A stretch of 64,000 bases of DNA, taken from assembly GCF_037042905.1 (NCBI RefSeq), contig NC_087246.1, forward strand, positions 33,536,001 to 33,600,000, written 5' to 3'. Made by a program: the position numbers and the translations under genes. The notes beneath the pieces are model-generated. The model had not been told where the DNA came from. It did no database searches and saw only the letters and a list, made by a program, of their open reading frames with translations. This document shows, in pieces, positions 1-12,500 of the stretch. This stretch comes from Lytechinus pictus. Its lineage: Eukaryota; Echinodermata; Echinoidea; Temnopleuroida; Toxopneustidae. Position 1 is the first letter of the stretch, and every line of letters starts with the position of its first letter.

Positions 1-1129
1 CAGAACACTTAACCCCCCCCCCCCCCTCTCTCTCTCTACCCCTTTCACCCCTCCTGAGAGACTAGCCTTTGCTAGGGTGAGCAGGAATTAGCCTTAATTC
101 CATTTTTTTTTTAGGTGAGTCCTTTGGAACTTGCAAAGTTAAGGGTGTTATGCTAAATTACTGATAAATGGAGATCCGTTTTGGTTTCTTAAGCAAATTT
201 CACGAGTTACTAAATTGAAATGTAATGCATGAGTAAACAGGAATTGTAATTTTAGTGTAGCATTTTTCGTTTATTATGTGGATCTTAGCAAGTGTGCTTG
301 TGAGAGTCAGAGTAATGTGATGGTACCTGTTACATGCAAGGGGATGAGATAGGGTAAGACTGGGTTAAAGGGGCATTCTTCTTTGTGTTCTCTTACAAAT
401 TACATGTCATGTACTCACCCCGCCCTCCACCCCTTTCTTTCTCTTGGTTGGTATTTAAAACTTAAAATGCCAAGTGACTGATGGTTGATGGGTCTTTCTT
501 TTCCATTGAATGATTTATTAAGAACTTGACTAATTATGATAATTTATGAAATCATTTATTGAAAAAGCTGAATGTTTGATTGATAATGTATTGAAAAAGG
601 TGAATATTTGATTGATGACATTGATTGAGTTTATTTACTAACAGATTGTTGATTGAATGATTGATAGATAAAAGTTGATGATCTAATTTTCAGAATTTAT
701 TATCAAATTGACAGTCCGCTTTGCACTTAATGCGTACATGTAATAGCAATCAGTCTCAATCTCAACAGGAGGGGGGAGGGACGGACCTGTAGGAGGGAGG
801 CTAAACGTTCTGTTGACCCTTTTCCCATCAGCTTACTTCACACACTGAAGTCATTTCTTACTCCTATTCTCCTGACTCCAATGAACACACTGCTGAGACC
901 CACATTGTAAGTTAAAATGCTTCACTAAAGATTGCAATTCATGCTTACTCATGCATGGAATTTCAATTTGATAATTCATGAAATTTGCTCTAACAATTTA
1001 AATTGATAATGAATGACCATCAATTCATCAGAACACTCTCAAGTTTGCAAGTTCCAAGAGACTCGCCTCTCAAAAACTGAAAGAAACCGAAAGGCTAATT
1101 CCTGCCCACCCTAATTTTCATACCCTTTG

Positions 1130-1303
1130 TTTAAGCGGGTAGTGCTCACTCAAGCATGAATAGTTTTCCAACATTTTGGTGTAATTTGAAAGATGACTTT
1201 ATCGGCTTTCCATATGTATAAGTCTTTCCCCCCAAAGTGATATACTTTTTATTTGGCAGCCATTTCAAAAGTGTATAGTTTTTTTTGGGACGCACTGTAC
1301 AAG
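1130..1303. repeat. Fragment of Tc1/mariner-type foldback MITE
   Basis: The sequence ends with TGGGACGCACTGTA, the same terminus as the complete element at 17139-17964. It also contains the GTGCTCACTCAAGCATGAAT block that corresponds to the GAGTGAGCA motif in the arms of that element. The left arm is missing or too diverged to see. Confidence 0.55.
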
Positions 1304-2020
1304 AGCACTTTTCCTGAACATAAAGTTGTCATTACATGAGGGCAACAGGGATTTCGCCCTCATGACAGCCCAAATTACCCCTTAAATTCCCCAAAAGGCA
1401 TGCTATGGGGCAACCATTCTATGTAGTCGCCCCAAGATCTGTCACAGAATATTCAAGATTACGTAGAAAATCAATATTCGAACTATGGCAGAATAATAAT
1501 ATTTGCATTTGTTGCATAATTGCTTGCTGCCCCCAAAAGTAGCCCTTTAAATGAAAGAATCAGCCCCCAAAATTCGGCAATCGTCTCAAAGTGGAAAAAA
1601 AGATAGCCCCTAAAAATAAAAATTATTTCCTACCCTGACTCTGCCCGACCTGCCCCTCCCCTTATAGGTATGGAAGTGGGTACATGCAAACTCATGGTTA
1701 ACACAATGTGGTATTCTCTGTAAATATTATGATCAAAATCCATGACAAGTAAATGATTCCAATTTGTTGCCTTATTTCCCTCACAGTATATTAAACACAA
1801 AATTCCTGTTTGATACTAGAGCCAGTGAACAGCCCCAATTCACAAGAAAAGAGTTATGGATCAAGTGTTTGCTTTTTATCAGTTGGCATGCAACATACTC
1901 TCAGGTCAGAGGTTTCCCATCTAGTACATAAATGTTTATGATGATGAACACCAGGCTACACTGATGGCTGGGGGTGGTGGATATTCAGAGGGTTGAGTGT
2001 GCCCCTTTTTGGCAACAAGT

Positions 2021-2385
2021 TCAGGGTTCCCAGCTTTTTAAGAAAAAAGAAAACAAACTTCCCTGATTTTCCCCTGATGAAATTTAAAAATTCCCTGATA
2101 ATTATTTAAACCCATTCCCAGTTTCGCATGTTTTCTAAGTTGTTGCAGTGAATTACATGTATGTTCAGTATAAAAACAGTCATGTAAAACGAATTAGTAC
2201 CACCATAACCAGTCATTCAATGGATGTTGTTTTTGGGGTCGATCAAAATTACCTGATTTTTCCCTATTTTGAGGCATTTCCCCTGATTTGAGGTATTTTT
2301 CATCAAATTCCAGGCTGATTTTTCCCTGACTGGAAAAAAGGTAAATAAATTTTCCCTGATTTCCCTGATGGGCTGGGAACCCTGA
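2021..2385. repeat. MITE-like element, TIR TCAGGGTTCCCAGC
   Basis: Perfect 14 bp terminal inverted repeats lie at 2021-2034 and 2372-2385. The interior repeatedly uses TTCCCTGATTTT-like phrases. An AGT flank on both sides may be a 3 bp target duplication. A minus-strand open frame here is a product of the repeat. Confidence 0.7.
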
Positions 2386-2539
2386 AGTTACAAATTTTTG
2401 CACCCCTTGATTGAGGGAAGGGGGACACAAAATACAGTAGGTCCTTTTCTGAGTGATGGGCCATTTCTGTGATTTTTAAATGTGAAAACTTGATCTGTTT
2501 GGAAGTGCGGGCCATCTACAAAATTCTCCAAAACTTTCT

Positions 2540-2850
2540 GGCCCGTATTCTGAAGTCGGGTTTAACTTAAACTCAGGTTTAAAGTTGTGGTTTAAGTATG
2601 GAAAGCCAATTGTTACATAAATCACTAACAGTAGAGATATCATATTTCAGCTCATTTGGCTCGCAAATCATTCATAATTGTCTAGGAAGTATAAATAGAT
2701 GATTGTCTTCACCATCGATGAATTAGGAAACAGCACAGTAAACATAAGAAACATACAACTTAATAAAAATTTTGACACTTTTGGCTTCCCATAATTTTAG
2801 CACAGAGTTAGACCATGGTCTAAGTTGAACCCGACTTCAGAATACGGGCC
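2540..2850. repeat. MITE, TIR GGCCCGTATTCTGAAGTCGG
   Basis: Terminal inverted repeats of about 23 bp are perfect: GGCCCGTATTCTGAAGTCGG at 2540 and its reverse complement ending at 2850. The 311 bp interior is AT-rich and non-coding. Both flanks carry TCT, a possible target duplication. Confidence 0.8.
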
Positions 2851-3501
2851 TCTTTGTCTCCCATTTCTTTAAATCCTGGATCCACCTATGACATCAGTGT
2901 TGACATAACTCATCCTGGTGAATACATTCCTATTCAAGTACCATGACGTGCCACTTATGATAATGACTACACTCTATCAAGGCCATGTTCACATGGCAGT
3001 GAGGAATAGCTTCAGTTGATATTCCACTTATGATGACCACACTCTACGGCCATGTTCACACGGCAGTGAGAAACAGCTTTAGTTAAGCAAAATCATATAG
3101 TGGGATGTAGCTTTCATTTCCACATCAGGACTGCAAATTATCAACCATAGGTCTACTAGGTGAGTAAAAAGATACCTGACACCTCCAAAATGATGATTTT
3201 AATACTGGATTGCCAAGTAACTGAAATAATCAGGCAAATGAATCAGAATTCACTACCTACAGCATAAATTAAATACATTTATTCATATTTAATATCAGAT
3301 CAGACTGTGATATCCATTTCAAAAGTTTAGAAGCATTACAGCACAATCTTTTTGGAAAAATGTCTAAATGAATGGGTTTTCAAAATACAGATTGCATATG
3401 CAAACAATGTTGATCACATACAAATGTAATCACTAAATATTGCGCTTTCTTCATGGAAGTGAATATGGAAAAATATCAAATTTTTCCCCCTATATTCTCA
3501 C

Positions 3502-3599
3502 CGGAAGGATGAAGTTTCTCAGTGGAGGCAGAGACGTCGTCATTTCATCTATCCAAGTTTCCAACATCTCTACAGTATCATTGTTGAACTCCGTCATCG
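3502..3599 (-). CDS. MMAB: MMAB exon 6 ([21 protein letters not shown])
   Basis: This 98 nt exon has acceptor TTGTTCCAG and donor CCG|GTGAGA. It encodes [20 protein letters not shown] then [13 protein letters not shown], matching human [23 protein letters not shown]. It ends in phase 0 just before the expected SGGK...RRAER segment, which I cannot find further left. Confidence 0.95.
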
Positions 3600-6500
3600 C
3601 TGGAACAAATAAATCACAACAGAGTGAGCTACTGATATAGTGCGAACTGAACAAGAGAAAAAGAACATAGATCATAAAATGTCCAAACCCAATATATGAA
3701 AACTCTGCCTTCCCCTACCTACCCTCTTTCTTGAAGAAAGATTGTTTATTTATTTACAGGGGTGGATTTAGGATTTAATAGGAGGGGAGGGGCACTTATG
3801 GAGAAAAGAAATGAAAAAAAAATGATCATGACTCCTGGTGAGCATTTTCCTTTAAAAAAAGTCCTTAAAGGGGGGTGGGGTAATGTACAGTGCCCTCTCT
3901 GCCCTTAACCCCCCCCCCCTGGATCCATGCCTGCTTAATGGTGTATATATCCTACCCACATCACGTAGCTGAACTTGAGATACCTAGCAGTATTCATTTC
4001 TTAAATGCACTGAACAACTGACAGGGCAGCTCGAGCTAAAATTGGAGTAATAATAATGATTATTGATTGTACATTTTGGATTACTTGTCATGACCACAAC
4101 TCTTTCAACCTTCCTACATGTATGGACAATTATTATTGTAAAGATGGTTTACATTGACTTGGTCTACGAGCAGTAGGCCTACTTCTCAGATAGTCTAATA
4201 CCACACAGACTAAATCTGTTTGGTCTACTATCACTTTGGTCTAATTGCCATTCAGTCTACACTACATTTGGCCTAATACCCACTTTAGTCTAATTCTCAT
4301 TTAGTCATTTGCCCAGCTGGTCTAATTTTCACCTTGTCTACATATTACTTTTTTTTACTTTGTAAAATGAAAATTTGGTTCATGAACAGTTCATCTAGAA
4401 ATATTGATGAAGCGGTGTTGGACCAAGCAGATATCAGATGAGATGGGTATGGCCTAACTGGAAAATAGACAAAATAGTGAATGGGCTAAATGACGATGAG
4501 ATTATGATTAGTAGACGAACTGTGTGTAGAAAAAAAAAATTAGACTACATGTATGAGGGATTGGATGAAATGGAAAGTAGATGAAGCAAGTGTTGACCGA
4601 CTGGCAATTTACCAAAGCACTTACCCAGCTGATTCTTGGAAGCTAAACTCTTAGGAGTGGCAATGTTGGAACCTGCATCTTGAAGAATGCATTGAATCTG
4701 AAACGATGAAAGCAGCATCGGTATAAAGGCCACCGCACACCTTATGACCCGACTAGTTTACGACTGGTCTGTGACTGAGTGAAAGGAGATGAATCGCAAG
4801 GCAGTCATAAGCCTTGACACCCCACACCTTGCGATCCGATTACTCTGCTGTCTGTGGCGCTTTTGGCTTTTTGCCATAGCAAAAAATGACGCTTATTACT
4901 GCGTATGCGCGTTGCATATCATGCACGCGTCGCGACTCTGCTGTCTGATTGGCTGGTAGTTGGAGTGAGCTTGCGATGCAGTTGTAAGGATTCAACATGT
5001 CAAATCCTTACAATTTTCCTTGCGACTTGTCTCTGACCGGTCTGCGACTCTCAAGCTGACAAGAGTTGTGACGTCACATTTCCCCTCACTCAGTTGCACA
5101 CCAATCGTAGACCAGTCGGGTCGTAAGGTGTGCTGTGGCCTTAAGATGCATGACGGTATGAGCATGTGTTGAGGAGGGATGATGGGCATGATTTAAAAGG
5201 GGCTTCTGAGTTTGAGGAGAAAGGGATGACCAAAGAAGAAGTGGAAGAAGCAAGTGCAGAAGAACAATAGGAGGGTTGGGTCAAGGATGGAGGATGAACT
5301 GAATTGCATAAGGTTAAGGGAAGGGTAAAGGTTGTTGCAATGAGTGTGAGGTGAATCTGACCATTTCTGTTCACAGGGACAAGTTTTTTTTCTTCAAACT
5401 TTGGACAACTGACTGACTGACTGAGTGTTGTTGTAAAGAGGGGAAAAGGTGGCAGTGCTAAAAAAAAATTGCTTGGATGAATGAAACACCTTTATTTTGC
5501 TAAAATGCTCAATTCTAAATTGACACATAAATATCATGAGATGGCGCTAGACTAAAAAGGTATAAACAAGAAAGGGTTCCGGGTTTCTTTTAGAAGTAGG
5601 CTTCCATTGGTTTGGAATAGAAGAAGACCCATTTTTTTTTTACAAAAGGAGTGATTAAGGATTATTGTTGTGATAATTGGTGATGTTAGGTGTAGTGGTG
5701 ATTGGGGTGGTGGGGCGGGGAGGAGGGGGAGTGGATTTAAATATGATTCAAATGGAGGTATGCTCATGGGCTGTCCAAGCCAATACTTCTTTACAAGTGT
5801 TAGTTGGTAGAAAAACCATTTTAGCTTTCCACTTAAACCAAAATTAATAAAGCAAAACATAGGTGATGGTAATCATTGTAAAATTACTGTAAATATGAAC
5901 TTTATGTACAGTAATGTATGTTCAAGCAAAAAATAAATATAAAAAGCAAAAGTTAATGGCTTCTAAATTGATGAGATAAAACTTGAATGCAACCTCATTT
6001 TCCTTATACTGAAGAGTAGTTGGACAATATGTGAGAGTATACTTTAACTCCAAATCACAATCACTTTGATCTATAAAAGGAAATTACTCAAAATTTGAAT
6101 CTTCATTTCAAATTTTGCTTGAAAACATGCACTAAATATTAATTTGTATCCATTTGCATATTTTGTAAAGCACTTACCGATCAATTACTATCAATATAAG
6201 CATTATATAAGCTAATATATATATATATTTTATTAATTACCTCCTCTAGCTGTAGATTTGTGGCTTCTAAATTTGCTGCCAGCACAAACTCTCTTGCAAG
6301 CCTGTGAGCGAGAAAAACAAGACAAAAATACTAGAAATTGAGAAAAATAGCAAAAAGGAAAGAAAAACATAAATCTATGGCAGTATAACAAGAATTGTTG
6401 TACATTCATCAATGCACACATGTGTTCTGCTGCAAAAGAGGGGGTGAAATAACTGGTGAAAATGGGCAGCCAGGCAAGTAATAGAGAGGGGGGATGAGGG

Positions 6501-9500
6501 GTTACATTCAGAAAGAGAGAAAAAAGGAAGAATTTAAAGTAAACTGGTAAAAGGCAGAGCAAGAAACCAATTGTACGGTACAGAGTAAAAGTGCAAGTAT
6601 TTCTATTTGTTATCAATTCCTTACCCTATCTGTGAGGAAAGTTCATCTGTGGCCCCAAGAGCTTCAAAGACTTGATCATTCTTCGGCCTCCTGTCCCCAG
6701 CTATCGTGACAGATGTACCTAACACAAACCAAAATGAAATCGAGAGTAACTGATCAATGAATTCCTCTTTCCTACAATATCACTTTGCAGCATAAGTACA
6801 GGACTGAACCACTCCTATCAAGTTCTAAATAAACAATATTTGTTTTTATTCTGGCTAAGAAGGTGCATCTTAACCAGTTTTCCACAAACCAGTCTTCTGT
6901 CTCCTGTCCCTCTTATTTATTCATCTTCATCCTGAATGTGTGAGGAGCATTCATCTGTCATAGGCCACAAGAGCCTCAAAGCAATAGTCATTATTAAAAT
7001 TCATAAGTCATTAAAACTGTGACCTGCCCAAGCACTTGAGTTATTATTAATACTCAAGGGAATTACCTTATTCTTATGCACTACCATTGACAATCATCAC
7101 TTCACACTTAAACAAAATAAATGCCTCTAAAAGAAAATCATTTCATCTTTTTGCACTTTTCTCCTTTTCTTGTGAAGAAATGGTTTATGGAATATGATAT
7201 GAATCAAAATGACATAAGAAGATTTTAAGGAAACCATAAAAAAAAACTAGATTTTAATTCGTCATGCAGACGAATTAGGTGGTCTGTCATGATTCTTCAT
7301 TCATTGTCGGCTAATGTTCTATAAAATGAATCCTGGGAATAAATCATTCAGATATGATTGATAATCTTGATCATAGATATCAGAGGAATAAATTTTGACA
7401 ATTGCTAAATTTGATTATAAATGTAGTGATGATTATAATGATGGTGGTGATAATGCAATATGTTAAATACGAAATAAAGTTAGGAGCACGTAAAATGCGT
7501 TAAAAACTCAAAAATCTCCAGACGATTTTACTGAAATTGGCTTTCCAAAATTGCGCAATGAAAGGCGCTTTAATTTTCACAGCAGCTAATTTTTAATCGA
7601 CAGTTTGATGTTTTTTATGCAAAATCTTTGTAAAAATTCTTTGTACTTTGAGCATTTTTTTGAAAGATTTCATCCACTGACATTTCACAATGTCAGTGGG
7701 TATTAATTTCACAGAAGACTTGAAAATTTATAGGTGATACTTTTTGAAAACTAAAATATCTTGAATATTTTTGTTCAAATTTTCTGCTACATTTCAATAG
7801 ATTTTAATGAGAAGTTTCACAATGCTATAATTTCACAGCATTCACATCAAAACTCATCAGTGATGTATTAGATAAAAGAACCGAGTAGATTTTTTTTTCT
7901 AAATGTTTGTCAAATTTCTGCAAATTTCTAAACATTTCAAATAACATTTTCCGTCAAGAATTTTCAATATCTTTTTATTCATTGTGTATGATTTTGACAT
8001 TTACTTGAAAATTCTTTCTTGATGATTTTTACTGAAAAAAGTCAGGTAAAAGATTCAAATACTGGCGATTTTCCCGCAAAATTTCGGGAACATGTGTAAT
8101 TAACTAAATTGCACAAATTTTTTCATTTCACAGAAGGTACCTGGAAATTTGTTATACGTTATATTTAGTAAAAATGAACAAACAGAAAAAAAATCCAGGA
8201 ATTTCCGCAAAATGTCCGGAATAAAAATTTTCAACCCAATAGCGTTTAAATATTGCAGCGTTTACTACAAAAATACATAAATGATGTTTTACAATGTTAA
8301 AATTGCCCCTTAAAAAGTTCCGGCAAAATTACAAAATATCTCCTACATAAGTAACCGCAAAGCAGGTGGGCTTAAAATTTTCAGGAAGACCGTACAATTG
8401 ATTAATGAAGCATTTTCTTTACAAAATTCTCAAAAATTAGGTCCAGAAAAAAATAGCAAAAACTTAAACAAGTCATAACACGCTGATGCTGTGGTCAAAA
8501 GTGAAAATTAGTCACATGTTATTTGTAGAGAATTGTCTTCACTACATCATATCAAAATTTTAGAGGAAATTGACCACTAATAACGAAGATACAGCCAAAT
8601 ATAAATAAATACTAAATAAATAAAAACTTGATGAATTGCCGAAAAAATGTTTTTTTACTTCGAATGGAATTTTGATGTCATCACAAAATCTCCAAATGAG
8701 ATATTGATTATATCCAAGAGTGAGGAAAAATTGGGGGTTCCCGTTCGTTCTGAAGATTTACAGTGAATTTTTAATAGACATGTTTTTGCCCATATATGGC
8801 CTATAGTAAGAGCTCGCGCGCACACGTGCTGCAAACTTTAACGGGTGTTAATTTCGTTATTAATGGTCGTAGAAGGTTGATCAAGGTATCAAATTGCTCA
8901 GAATTATATTATCAATGCAATGATATAAAAAACGGCGTTTCTGCGTTGCGTTGAAGGCGTTACGCGCGGAAACGCGCGCGCATACGTGTGCGCGCGCAAA
9001 TTTTTGAAATGCTTAAAATGACCTTTGATTGCACATCATGAAGATATGATTGATAATGTGATTTCACAAAATGGCGCCTGGATGACGTCACGATGACCTG
9101 ATGACCTTGAAAATGTTGATTTAACTTGAAATCATAGGGCTTGATGACTGACAGAAATTTGAAGGAAATTGACCATGTCGATTTCGAGTGAACGTGTGTA
9201 CAAAAAAGTGTACGGAAGAAATAAAAATTCTGGCGAAATCAATAGGTGATCTGTCGTTGACAGACCACCTAATAAAGAAGAAAGAATTGAGCTAGAATAT
9301 TTCCCATAGACTTTACACGTAAGGAAAATACGAGAATATCCAATCCAATTTTGCAAGTGAAATACGGGCATGATCCCGGCATCTGATCGAAAAAATAGGT
9401 GACCTTTTCGAAAGCTTAGAATCTCAGCTACAACATACTAAAAGCTCAGGAAAAACTGACAAGAAGAAATGGAGATATGGCTCACGAAATAGAGGAATGT

Positions 9501-12500
9501 CGAATCTAGTTTTGAGAAAAAGTCATGTCCCATAGAGATTACACGCAAAATGAGGAAAAATGACATGTCTTTATTATTTGCAATTTTTGAGGATGATCCG
9601 TTTATTAAAATGAAAATTAAAGGCAATAATTCAGTAAGAGTAAGACTTAAGCTACAACATATCGAAAAATGGGCGAAAATTGACCAATATTCAGGGAGTT
9701 AGAGCCTAATTTGCATAATTGTTATGACGTCATAACAAGGAAAATTGATATTTTAACTTCCGACGGCATTTTGATGATGTCATGATCAAATTGAGGGACA
9801 ATGGTGACATGAAATCAAATCTACAACTCATACTCTATCGATATATGAAAAAAAATTGGGGGTCAACGGACTATTTAAAGAACTACAGTGTATTTTTAAT
9901 AGGCATGTTTTTGCCCATATATGGCCTATAGTAAGAGCTCGCGCGCACACGTGCTGCAAACTTTAACGGGTGTTAATTTCGTTATTAATGGTCGTAGAAG
10001 GTTGATCAAGGTATCAAATTGCTCAGAATTATATTATCAATGCAATGATATAAAAAAACGGCGTTTCTGCGTTGCGTTGAAGGCGTTACGCGCGGAAACG
10101 CGCGCGCATACGTGTGCGCGCGCAAATTTTTGAAATGCTTAAAATGACCTGAAACGTACTTTACTTTGGTCAAAAAGTGATTTTGAGCAATTGAAAATTT
10201 TGACGCGCGCGTACGCGCGCGTCGTGACCTCCAGGTGACCTTAGATGACATGACCTGTTGACCCGTGACCTGAAGTTAATGTGATATGAATATGAATGAC
10301 CTTTGATTGCACATCATGAAGATATGATTGATAATGTGATTTCACAAAATGGCGCCTGGATGACGTCACGATGTCCTGATGACCTTGAAAATGTTGATTT
10401 AACTTGAAATCATAGGGCTTGATGACTGACAGAAATTTGAAGGAAATTGACCATGTCGATTTCGAGTGAACGTGTGTACAAAAAAGTGTACGGAAGAAAT
10501 AAAAATTCTGGCGAAATCAATAGGTGATCTGTCGTTGACAGACCACCTAAAAATACTGCATCCTGTTGTATAGATACATAACATACATTTATTTTTTGTT
10601 TATCTATCTATCCATTTATTTATTTGTTTGTTTATTTATTTGTTTGTTTGTTTATTTATTTATTCATATCCATCCATCCATCCATCCACCCACCCCCCCA
10701 TCCATCCACCCAGCCATCCACACACCCACCCATCCATCCATCCATCACCACCCACCCACCCACCTACACATCCATCCATCCACCCACCCATCCTTCCATC
10801 CATCCATCAATCCACCCACCCATCCATTCGTCCATTCATCCATTCAGTCATCCTTCCTCCTGTCCTTTTTCATTTATTTATTCATTTTATCATGACATGT
10901 CATCATTTAAAATGAAAAAAAAAAATCAAAGTCAATAGATAAAGGAAAATGAAACTGGGAACAAATCAAAGCGGTGTTTGAGAAAAGATGAACAAATAAT
11001 AAGTTATGAGCATTTAACAATTTTGAACGTTGAGACCACCAATGATGTCGACATCATCCCATTGGCAATGCGACCAACATGTGTGATGTCAGACTTTTAC
11101 AACTCCCCAATTACTTACTAAATAAGTTACATCTATAATTGTCACTTTTATCAAGTCTATCCATAGATCAAGTGTCTTTTGTCATGGAAAGATATACAAC
11201 AGAAATTTTTATAAAATATATCATGGACCAAAAGTTTTTACTATCATTAGAATGACCAAAAATATATGTTTTTTTAATATATTTTCAGTGTACAAAGGGG
11301 AGAGTTGTACTTCTGTGACATCATTATTCTTGAATGCATTACCAATGAGAGCATCTCCATAATAACAAATTTGTATTGATTTGTTTGATTTTTCTGTTTT
11401 CATACTTGTAAGCAAACTTGTTACAAGGTTTTCAATCTCCTTCAATGCTTTTCTTTTCTGAAGACTATATACAATATGTACGGGTACTCACCCTTATCAC
11501 CAGTTCTTGTATAGATTTTAGGTAGTTTACTCTCTGGCCTTTTATCAGTTGATGATCCACTATCACAAGAAAGAAAATATATTGAGAAGAAGCTGTGAGG
11601 ATTTGATGGATTGTGTTGGGCAAGGAAAATGGGGAAAAGTCTTCAAATCGATCTTTTTAGCTGAAGGGTATTTGCTCTTAAATCAACCATTTAGGCCCAC
11701 TTTCATCCATTAACTCTTTCTGACTTTTTAGCTGCAGGTAATTTTACAAGAAGTTTTTTAAAGCAGTGGTGCTCGCTCAAGTGGAAATTTTTGTTGATTT
11801 TCAGTGTCATTTGCTTCAAGAGACCAATAATCAATATACCGTGTGAGTAAAAAAAAACTTGACACCTCACAAATCCCCAATTTAAGGGGAAAAAATTCAT
11901 GAACACCTAATCATTATAGGCCTATATGGCTGGAAACTGGAAAGAGTATCTTCTCTCAAATAATTTGATACCATATTTATGTTGTATGTGTTAACGCTTG
12001 GATCTATTCTTTGCAGTGATGTAAATTTTGACTTGTGCCAAAGTAAGGCATGACTGCAATGAATGAATCCAGGTGCCAAGCCCATTGATGTCATAATCCT
12101 AAATAAGTAAACATATTTTTCAATGAAATTAACTTGAGGATTTATAGTTTTGTATTCATCAAAAAATTATAATGTAAATTACTGAAAAGGTGTTTTGAAA
12201 TGCATTTTAATGGAATCCTTTTAGGAATATGACATCTAAATTCATTCATTGCAGTCATGCCTTAATTTGGCGCAAATCAAGATTTACATCAAGTGCTGCA
12301 AAAAGTGCAAAGGAAACATCCTGGTCATCAAAGTGTCAACACATACCATATTAATATATCAGATTATTTGAGAGAATATACTCTTTCAGGCCATATGAAA
12401 GAATCATGTGTTCATGACATACATGTATTTTTTCCTTAAATTGTGTATTTGTGAGGTGTCAAGTTTTTTTAATTTCAATCACATGGTAGAAATGTTGATA

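Larger units (their letters stand above)
1..3501. other. Probable MMAB intron 6; no coding exon seen
   Basis: I see no exon with the expected C-terminal MMAB motifs on the minus strand here, so this is taken as intron (or downstream DNA if the gene ends elsewhere). It holds two TIR elements (2021-2385 and 2540-2850), a mariner-type end near 1289-1303, short poly-C/CT runs at 16-37 and a poly-G-bearing repeat end around 3760-3920. Confidence 0.5.

Noticed and set aside
6233-6616. 127-codon minus-strand open frame as a gene
   Set aside because: MMAB exon 4 (6241-6301) lies inside it in another frame; the rest is intron with no recognisable product.
10566-10938. His/Pro-rich open frames in three plus frames
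   Set aside because: They come from the (CATC)n microsatellite; all three frames being open at once shows composition, not coding.
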